Assembly (NCBI GenBank): GCA_050246735.1
Contig: JBFWVM010000007.1
Span: forward strand, 1 to 64,000
Direction of reading: 5' to 3'
DNA length: 64,000 nt
Origin: Taklimakanibacter sp050246735
GTDB lineage: Bacteria > Pseudomonadota > Alphaproteobacteria > Rhizobiales > Aestuariivirgaceae
Position 1 is the stretch's first letter; the number at the start of each line of letters is the position of its first letter. Position numbers and translations under genes: made by a program. The notes beneath the pieces are model-generated. The model saw nothing but the letters and a program-made list of their open reading frames with translations. It did no database searches and was not told the DNA's origin. This document shows, piece after piece, positions 32,012 through 40,221 of this stretch.

Positions 32012-33046
32012 ATGACTGGACGTTTGAGATACGCAATAGCCGGACTGGCCATGACGGCCATGGCCATGCCCGCCTTCGCCGAAGGCGAGCTCAACATCTA
32101 CAATTGGGGCGATTACACCAGTCCCGACCTGATCAAGAAATTCGAGGAGACCTACAAGGTCAAGGTCACCATCACCGACTATGACTCCAACGATACGGCG
32201 CTGGCCAAGATCCGTGCCGGCGGCCATGGCTTCGACATCGTCGTTCCTTCGGCGAATTTCGTGCCGGTCTGGGTCAAGGAAGGGCTCCTGCTCGAGACCC
32301 GCCCCGACCAGATGGAGAATTTCAAGAATGTCGACGAGCGCTGGGTGAACGTCGAATGGGATCCCGGCCGCCACTACACCGTGCCGTGGCAGTGGGGCTC
32401 GACCGGCATTCTCGTCGACACCTCGCTCTACAAGGGCGACATCAACACCGCGAAGATCGTCCTCGATCCGCCTCCCGAGCTTGCCGGCAAGATCGACGTG
32501 GCGCCGGAAATGAACGACGTCATGGCGCTCACCATCTGGTATTTGGGCGGCGAGTGGTGCACGTCCGACAAGGAGCTTCTCAAGAAGGTGCGCGACACGC
32601 TGGTAAACGCCAAGAAGAGCTGGCTGGCGATGGACTACAGCGTGATCGAGAAGTTCGCCAGCCGCGACTATGGCGCCGCCTATTACTGGAACGGCGCCGC
32701 CTTGCGCTCGCGGCTTCAGAACAAGGACGTGCGCTACGGCTATCCGAAGGACGGCTATCCCCTGTTCATGGACAGCGTCGCCGTCCTCAAGGATGCGAAG
32801 AATGTCGAGAACGCCAAATTGTTCCAGAACTTCATCATGGACCCGCAGAATGCCGCAATGATCTCGGCCTTCGCCAAATATGCGAACGGCATCAAGGGAT
32901 CCGAGCAGTACCTGCCGGAGGACATGAAAGGCGCGCCCGAGGTGGAGATCCCCGCCGAGTTCGTCGACAAGGGCCATTTCTTCAAGCTGTGCGAGCCGCA
33001 GGTGACCGAGATCTACTCGAAGATCTGGACCGAGCTGCTCAAGTAG
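32012..33046 (+). CDS. potD: Spermidine/putrescine-type ABC transporter substrate-binding protein
   Basis: A 344-residue PotD/PotF-like periplasmic binding protein. The signal peptide is YAIAGLAMTAMAMPAFA, then ELNIYNWGDYTSPDLIKKFE, the family's opening phrase. Acidic and aromatic residues that could hold polyamine ammonium groups occur in DYDSNDTAL, VPWQWGSTGI and WNGAALRSRL. A GGGAGA ribosome site lies nine bases before the ATG. Ligand could be putrescine, spermidine or another cationic amine. A strong hairpin follows the stop. Confidence 0.9.
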   Translation: MTGRLRYAIAGLAMTAMAMPAFAEGELNIYNWGDYTSPDLIKKFEETYKVKVTITDYDSNDTALAKIRAGGHGFDIVVPSANFVPVWVKEGLLLETRPDQMENFKNVDERWVNVEWDPGRHYTVPWQWGSTGILVDTSLYKGDINTAKIVLDPPPELAGKIDVAPEMNDVMALTIWYLGGEWCTSDKELLKKVRDTLVNAKKSWLAMDYSVIEKFASRDYGAAYYWNGAALRSRLQNKDVRYGYPKDGYPLFMDSVAVLKDAKNVENAKLFQNFIMDPQNAAMISAFAKYANGIKGSEQYLPEDMKGAPEVEIPAEFVDKGHFFKLCEPQVTEIYSKIWTELLK

Positions 33047-33060
33047 CGCCAGGCATCGCT

Positions 33061-33090
33061 GCTCCCGGCGGGGTCCGTTCCGCCGGGAGC
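33061..33090 (+). terminator. Strong hairpin after the pot operon
   Basis: GCTCCCGGCGG (33061-33071) pairs perfectly with CCGCCGGGAGC (33080-33090) over an eight-base loop, 15 bases after the binding-protein stop. No T run follows, so termination may be partial or the stem may protect the mRNA end. Confidence 0.7.
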
Positions 33091-33105
33091 ATCAATCGCA
33101 AAATC

Positions 33106-34320
33106 ATGACGTCCTACAGGAATTCCGAGCCGCGCCCGCCAATCATGCGCGGGAGCCCGCCCGGGCTGCGGCCGCCTCTCATGGACTGGGACCGTCCGCC
33201 CTGGAACCGCTGGTCGTTCCAGCATGTGCGCGAGATCCTGCCCACCGCCGAAGTGTGGCGCGGGTCCGGGCCGGAATCCGTCTTCACGCAAGTGCCGCAG
33301 GATCTGGGCGGCATCACCTTCGAGCGGCTCGGCGGCGCGACGATTACGGTCGAGGCCTTTCTCGACGACAGCTACACCGACGGCTTCATCGTGCTGCATC
33401 GCGGTCGTATCGTCTGGGAGCGCTATTTCAACGGCATGAGCGAGCGCACGCTCCATCTGTCGCAATCGGTCGCGAAGTCGGTGACCGCGGCGGCGGCGGG
33501 CTGCCTCGTGGCCCAGGGCGTGCTCGATCCCGACCGGCCGGTCACGCATTATCTGCCCGAGCTCGCCGCCACCGCCTATCACGGCGCCACCCTCAGCCAT
33601 GTGCTCGACATGACGTCGGGCGTGCGCTTCAACGAGGACTACACCGATCCCTATTCGGAGATGGGCAAGGCCGACGTGGCCTCGGGGTGGAAGCCGCCGC
33701 CGCCCGGCGCCCGGGATTTCCCCGACCATATGTGGGAGCTCATCCTCTCGCTCACCACGCGCGAGCGTCCGCATGGCGAACGCTTCGCCTATCGCTCGAT
33801 CGAGACCGACGTGCTCGCCTTCTGCATGGAGCGCGCCGGCGGCCGCCGCCTGCCGCAACTCGTCTCCGAGCTCCTGTGGCAGCCCATGGGAGCGGCCGAG
33901 AGCGCCTGCTACACCGTGGACCGTGCCGGCTATGCGCTGGCCGACGGCGGCCTCAACGCAACCTTGCGCGACTACGCCCGCTTCGGCTCCCTCTATCTCG
34001 ATGACGGCGTGTTCAACGGCCGCCGGATCCTTCCCGAGGCCTGGGTCGAGGCGACGCGGACCGGCGATCACGCGCTGTTCGGCGAACCCTACACGTTCAC
34101 CACGCCCAATGGCGCCTATCGCAACCAGTTCTGGATCGAGGATGTGTCACGCCCCGCGATCATGGCGCGGGGCGTCTTCGGCCAGCTCGTCTATATCGAT
34201 CCGGGCCGACATCTCGTGGTGGTCAAGCTGTCGAGCTGGCCCGACTTCCTCAACCTCGAGCTCGGCATCGACACGTTGCGCATGGTCAATTCGCTGGCCC
34301 GCGAGATTTCTCTGAATTGA
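33106..34320 (+). CDS. Beta-lactamase-fold serine hydrolase, NylB (6-aminohexanoate-oligomer hydrolase)-like
   Basis: A 404-residue class-C beta-lactamase-fold hydrolase. The SxxK nucleophile motif is SVAK in HLSQSVAKSVTAAAAG (about residue 122). The general-base Tyr is in FAYRSIETDVLAF, where the YxN of beta-lactamases reads YRS, as in NylB-like oligomer hydrolases and carboxylesterases. There is no signal peptide, which suggests a cytoplasmic esterase or amidase rather than a penicillin-binding protein. It follows the polyamine-type importer operon with its start 16 bases after the operon hairpin. Substrate unknown; short amides or esters are plausible. Confidence 0.78.
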   Translation: MTSYRNSEPRPPIMRGSPPGLRPPLMDWDRPPWNRWSFQHVREILPTAEVWRGSGPESVFTQVPQDLGGITFERLGGATITVEAFLDDSYTDGFIVLHRGRIVWERYFNGMSERTLHLSQSVAKSVTAAAAGCLVAQGVLDPDRPVTHYLPELAATAYHGATLSHVLDMTSGVRFNEDYTDPYSEMGKADVASGWKPPPPGARDFPDHMWELILSLTTRERPHGERFAYRSIETDVLAFCMERAGGRRLPQLVSELLWQPMGAAESACYTVDRAGYALADGGLNATLRDYARFGSLYLDDGVFNGRRILPEAWVEATRTGDHALFGEPYTFTTPNGAYRNQFWIEDVSRPAIMARGVFGQLVYIDPGRHLVVVKLSSWPDFLNLELGIDTLRMVNSLAREISLN

Positions 34321-34397
34321 GGCTGAAACCCGGAACGAATCTTCGGCTCCACGATTGACCGGTCAAGGAATCCGCTGAGGAGCGGGGTGGATCGATA

Positions 34398-34754
34398 TTA
34401 GTTCACAATGGCGACCCGCACCCTGGCGATGCCGGAATTATGGAGGCCGACAGCCTTCGCAGCCCCGTAAGCGAGATCGATGATCCGGCCGCTGACGAAA
34501 GGACCACGATCATTGATGCGCACGACGACGGAGCGGCCGGTCTTGAGGTTGGTGACGCGCACGATCGTGCCGAATTTGAGCCATCGATGGGCCGCGGTGT
34601 AACCGTTGGGATTGAACCTTTCGCCACTGGCCGTGAGCCGGCCGGATTTGTAATAGGATGCCAGGCCGACTTGCGCTTCGACGGGAGCGGATGTGTGCAC
34701 TGCGACAGGCATCGACAAGGCGCACACAGAGAGAGCAGCGAGGATTCGCTTCAT
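34398..34754 (-). CDS. RlpA-like septal ring lytic transglycosylase-family protein
   Basis: A 118-residue exported protein with a signal peptide (ILAALSVCALSMPVAV, cleavage near VEAQ). It has a single RlpA double-psi beta-barrel: VGLASYYKSGRLTASGERF, TAAHRWLKFGTIVRVTNL and VVVRINDRGPFVSGRIIDLA. Catalytic-type Asp and His positions of the fold are kept (TAAH, INDRGPF). It lacks the SPOR domain of full-length RlpA and probably acts on peptidoglycan in the periplasm. It stands alone between convergent and tandem genes. Confidence 0.88.
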   Translation of the reverse strand: MKRILAALSVCALSMPVAVHTSAPVEAQVGLASYYKSGRLTASGERFNPNGYTAAHRWLKFGTIVRVTNLKTGRSVVVRINDRGPFVSGRIIDLAYGAAKAVGLHNSGIARVRVAIVN

Positions 34755-34822
34755 GTCTATCCCCTCGTTTGTTTCTGAATGCTTTGTGCCCTAGGGAACG
34801 TATGAGGCGAGAATGTGTTCCC

Positions 34823-36073
34823 TTATGACGCTGCGACAGTCATCCCATCTAGAGGAATTTCCGGCTTTTTTCCGGCGATGAGATCGGCGGTGATGCGCGC
34901 TGCGCCGTGGCTCATGGTCCAGCCCATATGGCCTTGCCCGGTGTTGAACCAGAGATTCTTGTAGCGGCCCTGCCCGAGGATCGGTGTTCCTTCCGGCGTC
35001 ATGGGTCTGAGCCCAGCCCAATATTCCGATGCGCTCCAATCGGCGCCATACGGAAAGAGCTCGCGCATCACCGCGAGCATGACGCGGAAATCTTCCGGGG
35101 CGTGCGTACGTCCATAGCCTGAGAATTCGGCGGTCGCCGTCGCCCGCACGCGCTCGCCATAGGGCGCATAGGCGACGAGATTCTCCTCGTCGACGCCGCC
35201 GATGGCCGGCGGGTTGTTACGCCCGGCGACGGGCGCGGTGATGGAATAGCCTTTCACCGGATAGATCGGCAGGCTGGCGCCGAGGCGGCGCGCCAGATGC
35301 GGCGAGTAGACGCCGAGCGACAGGACGAAGATTTCGGCCTCCTCCCTGCCTTTGTCGGTCACGACGGCCTTGATCCGGTCGGCATCGGCATCGAAGCCGG
35401 TCGCCGTGGTCCCGTATTTGAAGGCTACGCCGCGCTCCGCCAGCCACTTCGCCATGTTGCGGGCGAACAGGCGGCAATCGCCGCTCTCGTCGTCGGGCGC
35501 GAAAAGCGCACCCGCGAACTTGGCCCTGACCTCGCCCAGCGCCGGGTCCTTGCCGGCGATCGCCTCACGGTCGAGCACGTCGATCCGGCAGCCTTCCTTG
35601 CGCAGGATGTCCGCTTTGGCCGCCGCCCCGTCGAGCGCCTTGCGGCTGCGATAGAGATAGAGAAGCCCGCCCTTGCGCCCGTCATATTCGATCGGCGCAC
35701 GCGTCAGCGTGTCGTGGAAGATGCCGAGCGAGTAGCCGCACAGCCGCGCCTTGCGCCGCGTGTTGAGGGCGGCTTTCTCGGGCGTGCATTGCCGCCAGAA
35801 TTTCCACATCCAGTTCCAGAACTGGGGATCGATGGAGGGGCGGAAACGCAAGGCCTGGTCGTTGCGCCACAGAGAGCGCAAGAGGATGCCGGGCGCGGCC
35901 GGCGACGACCAGGCATAGGCATGGGCCGGCGCGAAGAGGCCGGCATTGCCGTAGGAGGTGAAGGAGGCGGGAAGCTCCTCGCGATCGATCACCGTCACCT
36001 CATGGCCGTCGCGGTTCAGTTCATAGGCCGTCGTCACCCCGACGATGCCGGCTCCCAGGACCAAGGCTTTCAT
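34823..36073 (-). CDS. D-amino acid dehydrogenase-like FAD oxidoreductase
   Basis: A 416-residue DadA-type flavoprotein. Dinucleotide motif VLGAGIVGVTTAYELNRDGH (residues 4-23), then IDREELPASFTSYGNAGLF, a DadA hallmark. Near the end come GLRPMTPEGTPILGQG and LWFNTGQGHMGWTMSHGAA. It would oxidise D-amino acids to oxo acids and ammonia at the inner membrane and feed electrons into the respiratory chain. ATG at 36071-36073 starts exactly at homology; an AGGAG site lies 12 bases upstream. It is divergent from a second FAD amine oxidase, with 71 bases between the starts, so one promoter region may serve both. Confidence 0.87.
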   Translation of the reverse strand: MKALVLGAGIVGVTTAYELNRDGHEVTVIDREELPASFTSYGNAGLFAPAHAYAWSSPAAPGILLRSLWRNDQALRFRPSIDPQFWNWMWKFWRQCTPEKAALNTRRKARLCGYSLGIFHDTLTRAPIEYDGRKGGLLYLYRSRKALDGAAAKADILRKEGCRIDVLDREAIAGKDPALGEVRAKFAGALFAPDDESGDCRLFARNMAKWLAERGVAFKYGTTATGFDADADRIKAVVTDKGREEAEIFVLSLGVYSPHLARRLGASLPIYPVKGYSITAPVAGRNNPPAIGGVDEENLVAYAPYGERVRATATAEFSGYGRTHAPEDFRVMLAVMRELFPYGADWSASEYWAGLRPMTPEGTPILGQGRYKNLWFNTGQGHMGWTMSHGAARITADLIAGKKPEIPLDGMTVAAS

Positions 36074-36144
36074 CGCTATCCACTTCTCCTGATGGTGTAC
36101 TATTGGTAGGCGAGTTGAGCCCGCCCGACAACATACAAGCAGAC

Positions 36145-37488
36145 ATGCCCAGCACGACCCATCCGGATGCCTTCCATTTCGACCGTCCCGCGGCCAGCTA
36201 CTGGGAGGCGACCGCACGGCCGCTTGACATCGCGACACCGCCGCTCACGGGCGAGGCGCAATGCGACGTCGCGGTCATCGGCGGCGGCTATACGGGCTTG
36301 AGCGCCGCCTTGCGTCTGGGCGGCGAATATGGCGTCGATGTCCGGGTGCTGGAAGCCGGCACGCCGGGCTGGGGAGCGTCCGGGCGCAATGGCGGCTTTT
36401 CCTGCATCGGCTGCCACAAGCGCAGCTATGGCTCGCTGATCAGATCCTACGGCCTCGACGACACGCGCAGCTTCTATAGCGCGATGAAGGACGCCGTTTC
36501 CCTCGTGCGCGAACTCTGCGAGACGCAGGGCATCGATGCGTGGATTCACGGTGGCGGCGAGATCTCGCTGGCGCATCGCCCGGATCGCTGGGCCGAGCTC
36601 GAGGAGGAGCGCGACCTCATGGCCCGTCTCCTCGGCGAGAAGCTCGAGCTCGTCGCGGCCGGCGAGTTGAAGGCGCGCGGCCTCTGGGGACCGCGGTTCC
36701 ATGGCGGCGTCAGAGGCGACACCGGCTTCAGCATCCATCCTCTGAACTATGCGCGCGGCCTGGCGCGCGCCGCCGCCGCGGCCGGGGTGAGGATCCATGG
36801 ACGCTCACGCGTCACACGCTGGGAGGAATCGGGCGGACGGCATCGTCTGGCGACCGCGGACGGCACGCTTGTCGCGCGCCAGGTCGTCGTCGCCACCAAC
36901 GGCTATACTCCGGAAGACGTGTCCGCCCGTCATGAAGGCCGCCTGATGCCGGCGCTCTCCAACATTATCGTCACCCGACCCCTGAGCGAGGCCGAGCAGC
37001 AGGAGCAGGGCTGGACCTCGCGTCTCATGGCCTATGACACGCGCCACCTCCTGCACTATTTCAGGCTCCTGCCCGGCGGCGAATTCCTGTTCGGCGGCCG
37101 CGGCGGCACCGACGCCTCGCAGGCGGGTGCCGCGCCCATGAAGCAGCATATGATCGGGACGCTCAGGGAGATGTTCCCGGTCTTCGGCCGGGCCGAGATC
37201 ACGCATTTCTGGCGCGGCTTCGTGTGCCTCTCCTATGATCTGGTGCCCTATGTGGGCCCGCTCGACGACCGGGGAACGGTGTGGACGGCGCTCGCCTATC
37301 ACGGCAACGGCGTCGCGATGGCGACCTATTCGGGCAGGGCCCTCGCCGATCTCATCGCCGGCAAGCCGGAGCGCGCCGGTCTGCCCGCGATCCTGACCCG
37401 CCGCCTCGCGCGCTTCCCGTTGCCCTTCCTGCGCCCGCTCTATCTCAAGGGCGCCTATCTCTGGTTCAATTTCGAGGATGGCCGCTGA
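36145..37488 (+). CDS. FAD-dependent amine oxidoreductase, gamma-glutamylputrescine oxidase-like
   Basis: A 447-residue PuuB/OrdL-type flavoprotein. It opens with SYWEATARPLD, typical of PuuB, followed by the FAD motif DVAVIGGGYTGLSAALRL (about residue 37). Then come GWGASGRNGGFSCIG, HYFRLLPGGEFLFGGRGG and ALAYHGNGVAMATYSG. The family oxidises secondary or primary amines such as gamma-glutamylputrescine, yielding aldehyde, ammonia and H2O2. Together with the polyamine-type importer and acetylpolyamine deacetylase it suggests local amine catabolism, although the glutamylation and aldehyde dehydrogenase genes of the Puu pathway are not in the window. Confidence 0.85.
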   Translation: MPSTTHPDAFHFDRPAASYWEATARPLDIATPPLTGEAQCDVAVIGGGYTGLSAALRLGGEYGVDVRVLEAGTPGWGASGRNGGFSCIGCHKRSYGSLIRSYGLDDTRSFYSAMKDAVSLVRELCETQGIDAWIHGGGEISLAHRPDRWAELEEERDLMARLLGEKLELVAAGELKARGLWGPRFHGGVRGDTGFSIHPLNYARGLARAAAAAGVRIHGRSRVTRWEESGGRHRLATADGTLVARQVVVATNGYTPEDVSARHEGRLMPALSNIIVTRPLSEAEQQEQGWTSRLMAYDTRHLLHYFRLLPGGEFLFGGRGGTDASQAGAAPMKQHMIGTLREMFPVFGRAEITHFWRGFVCLSYDLVPYVGPLDDRGTVWTALAYHGNGVAMATYSGRALADLIAGKPERAGLPAILTRRLARFPLPFLRPLYLKGAYLWFNFEDGR

Positions 37489-37600
37489 CCGCCGCCTATG
37501 CGATGGAATCGGATAACCTGTACTTTCGCGCAAGCCGGCTCCTTCTCGACAGGTGCGGCCGCCGCCGTCCAGACTGACGCGCATAGTCGAGAGGTGACTC

Positions 37601-37765
37601 ATGGAGTCCAGCATCAGGGAGAATGCGCGGCTGCATCGCTTCGGGCTGCCGGTCGGCGATGGCCTGCTGGCCGTCGCCCATTGCCGCAAGGCGATATTGA
37701 AGTGCCCGTTCATGGCGCGGTTTTTCGCCAGGCATTCCGAATATGCCGGCGTCGTGGAGGGATGA
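37601..37765 (+). CDS. Small basic hypothetical protein
   Basis: A 54-residue frame starting MESSIRENARLHRFGLPV. It is rich in Arg, His and Ala, with two Cys (AHCRKAILKC), and is preceded by an AGAGGTG ribosome site. Its stop lies four bases before the DUF1810 start, a spacing that suggests coupling. No family recognised; it could also be a leader peptide. Confidence 0.4.
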   Translation: MESSIRENARLHRFGLPVGDGLLAVAHCRKAILKCPFMARFFARHSEYAGVVEG

Positions 37766-37769
37766 AGGT

Positions 37770-38198
37770 ATGGACGACGAGTACAACCTTCACCGCTTCA
37801 TCGAGGCGCAGGAGCCGGTCTATGACGACGCGATTCGCGACCTGCGCCGCGGAAGGATGTGCCTTGGCCATGTCGATTTCATCTTTCCGAGACTGGCCGC
37901 GGGCCGGAATACGCCCGGGCCCTATGCGATAACCTCGCTTGACGAGGCCGGCGCCTATCTTTCCTTCCCGATCTTGGGCGGACGCTACCGCGAATGCGTC
38001 GGCGCTCTCCAGAGGCTTCCGGACCTCAGCGCCCGCGCGGTCTTCGGCGAGGCCGGCGCCAGGCGGCTGCACGCGTCCCTCACCCTGTTCTCCGAAGCCA
38101 GCGACGAGTTCCTGTTCGAAACCATGTTCTATGCCTGGTTCGACAGCCGGCTCGATGGAGACACCGCCAATGTCCTCAGGTCCCGGGCAAGGGGATGA
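37770..38198 (+). CDS. DUF1810 family protein
   Basis: A 142-residue DUF1810 protein. The family pattern is clear: YNLHRFIEAQEPVYDDAIRDLR, then CLGHVDFIFPRLAAG, PYAITSLDEAGAYLSFPILG, and the end ARRLHASLTLFSEASDE. ATG 37770 is chosen over an alternative nine codons earlier because MDDEYNLHRFIEAQ is the usual family start. The biochemical role of DUF1810 is not known to me. A hairpin follows its stop. Confidence 0.78.
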   Translation: MDDEYNLHRFIEAQEPVYDDAIRDLRRGRMCLGHVDFIFPRLAAGRNTPGPYAITSLDEAGAYLSFPILGGRYRECVGALQRLPDLSARAVFGEAGARRLHASLTLFSEASDEFLFETMFYAWFDSRLDGDTANVLRSRARG

Positions 38199-38669
38199 AT
38201 TCGTCCTCTCCCGGCACCGCCGGGAAACGTCCTTCGCGCCAATCCGCCCTGGTCTGCCCGATCCGCTCGTCGGAAGCTTCTCATACCAACGGCCTGCATC
38301 TCCTGGGCTTCGGTCGGGGCGCATCGAGTCCATGGGCCGACTGGCCGGAGCCGAGCCTCTCATGGGAGTTTCCGTGCATGGGCCGTGTCAACCGGACACG
38401 ACGGAGATGACGGATGCGGCGGTTTTTCCGGTTTCACGCCGCAGCCGACGAATTGGCAGTCGAGCGTCCGACCCGTCCGGCCCCCTGCCTCCCACTGGAG
38501 GGACGAGCGCAACCGATCCGCAAGATGAGGCCGTCCTGTGCCGAGGTGCAGCTTCATCCAGCGCTTGTATGACACGGTGATCCATCCGGACGATGGCTGT
38601 CCTCGCTCGGATGCGGGATCATCCGCCGCATTGTCCGGCCGATGGCGGGACGCGAGCGAAGGAGATGTC
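38199..38669. other. 471-base region without a recognisable gene
   Basis: Short frames exist on both strands, the longest on the minus strand at 38360-38671 (103 residues), but none shows a family pattern. The only structure seen is TCCCGGC-ACC-GCCGGGA at 38209-38225, a seven-base stem 11 bases after the DUF1810 stop and a possible terminator. The right end must hold the promoter of the GST-like gene; no convincing box was found. Confidence 0.5.
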
Positions 38670-39254
38670 ATGAGGCTCTATTACGCGCCGGGCGCCTGCA
38701 GCCTGGCAAGCAACATTGCGCTGAGGGAGGCGAAAATCCCCTTCGCCATGGAGCGCGTCGACCTGAAGTCGAAGGCGACGCAACTGGGCTCCGACTACCG
38801 CTCGGTCACGGAAAAGGGGTACGTCCCGGCGCTGGTGCTGGACAGCGGCGAGGTCGTGACGGAGAACATAGCCGTTCTCGATTATATCGCGAGCATCGCC
38901 CCGGCGCTCGCGGTCGACGGCGATAACGGCCGCACACGGCAGCTGGAAATGCTGGCCTATATCTCGACCGAGCTGCACAAGAGCTTCAAGCCGTTCTTCA
39001 CCGGCGGCAGCGAGGCGGACAATGCGAAGGCCGGCGCCTATATCATCCGCCGGATGCGGTATCTGGCCGACGGCGTCCTGGGCGACTTTCTGTTCGGCGG
39101 GCGTCCCGGCGTCTGCGATTTCTATCTCTTCGTGACGATGCGCTGGGCCGGCAGGTTCGGCATCGCGATCCCCTCACGGCTCATGGAATTGCGCGACCTG
39201 CTCGAGGCGCGCCCGGCGGTCCAGGCGGCCATGCGCGCGGAAGGATGGGGATGA
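38670..39254 (+). CDS. Glutathione S-transferase-like protein
   Basis: A 194-residue GST-fold protein of the beta class. It begins MRLYYAPGACSLASNIALREA, with the Cys of the beta-class active site in GACSLA. The thioredoxin-fold glutathione-binding part includes KGYVPALVLDSGEVVTENIAVLDYI (cis-Pro and Ser/Glu-Asn). The all-helical C-terminal domain is slightly short. ATG 38670 follows a GGAG site. It probably conjugates or reduces electrophiles with glutathione. The SDR gene follows 42 bases after the stop and may be co-transcribed. Confidence 0.87.
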   Translation: MRLYYAPGACSLASNIALREAKIPFAMERVDLKSKATQLGSDYRSVTEKGYVPALVLDSGEVVTENIAVLDYIASIAPALAVDGDNGRTRQLEMLAYISTELHKSFKPFFTGGSEADNAKAGAYIIRRMRYLADGVLGDFLFGGRPGVCDFYLFVTMRWAGRFGIAIPSRLMELRDLLEARPAVQAAMRAEGWG

Positions 39255-39296
39255 CGTTCTTCGGCAATCACACACATGAATCAGGAGCTCGAAAGA

Positions 39297-40046
39297 ATGG
39301 ATAGGCTGGCAGGCAAGGTCGCCGTGATCACCGGCGGCAACAGCGGCATAGGGCTGTCGACCGCCAGGGCTTTCGCCGCCGAAGGAGCCAGGGTCGTCAT
39401 CACCGGCCGCCGGCGGCAGGTGGTCGACGAGGCGGTGGCGCGGATCGGAGCGGACGCCCTGGGGATAGCGGGCGACGTCGCCGATCTCGCCCATCACGAC
39501 GAGGTCGCCAGGGAGATTGCCGAAAGGTTCGGCGGGCTCGACATCTATATGGCCAATGCGGCCATGAACAGGATCACGCATTCCGCCGATGTCTCCGAGC
39601 CGGAATATGACGCGCAGTTCGCCGCCAATACGCGCGGCGTCTTCTTCGGCGTCCAGAAGCTGGCGCCGCTCATCCGTGACGGCGGCGCCATCATCCTCAC
39701 CGGCTCCATCGCCAGCGAGAAGGCGCTCGACGGGCATGCCGTCTATGCCGGCTCCAAGGCCGCCATCGGCGCTTTCGCGCGGGTCTGGGCGATCGAGCTC
39801 AAGTCGCGCGGGATCAGGGTCAATGTGCTGAGCCCCGGCCCCGTCGACACCGAGATCCTGGCCAAGCTCGGCATACCGCCCGAGGGGCGCAGGCAATTCG
39901 AGAAGACGATGGCGGATGCCATCCCTTTGGGACGGATGGGCCGTCCGGAAGAGCTTGCCAAGGCCGCATTGTTCCTGGCGTCGGATGCCAGCAGCTTCGT
40001 CACCGGCGCCAATCTGCGCGTCGACGGCGGGATGACGCTGCTTTGA
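39297..40046 (+). CDS. Short-chain dehydrogenase/reductase
   Basis: A 249-residue classical SDR. Cofactor motif ITGGNSGIGLSTARAFA (residues 11-27) with Arg-rich GRRRQV suggesting NADP+ preference. The catalytic residues lie in TGSIASEKALDGHAVYAGSKAAI (Ser, Tyr, Lys), with NVLSPGPVDTEI following. ATG 39297 is chosen for its GGAG site; ATG 39276 lacks one. It is tandem with the GST-like gene. Similar pairs occur in aldehyde or ketone detoxification gene sets, but the substrate is open. Confidence 0.85.
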   Translation: MDRLAGKVAVITGGNSGIGLSTARAFAAEGARVVITGRRRQVVDEAVARIGADALGIAGDVADLAHHDEVAREIAERFGGLDIYMANAAMNRITHSADVSEPEYDAQFAANTRGVFFGVQKLAPLIRDGGAIILTGSIASEKALDGHAVYAGSKAAIGAFARVWAIELKSRGIRVNVLSPGPVDTEILAKLGIPPEGRRQFEKTMADAIPLGRMGRPEELAKAALFLASDASSFVTGANLRVDGGMTLL

Positions 40047-40221
40047 GCGGACGCCGCCGTTTCGACCGGACCATGTCCTCCGGGCAATACATGGATTTCC
40101 ATGAGATGCCCCCGACGCATGGCGGGACTAGGATGCGAGCGTGAGTTCACCACCCCGGCCATCGAGGATATGTGCTAGACGAAGCGCTGATCCCAGACCT
40201 TTCGTCCGTTAGGAGCCGCCG

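Noticed and set aside
38360..38671. 103-codon minus-strand frame in the gap before the GST-like gene
   Set aside because: No family similarity, no convincing ribosome site and biased composition; kept only as part of the described gap.
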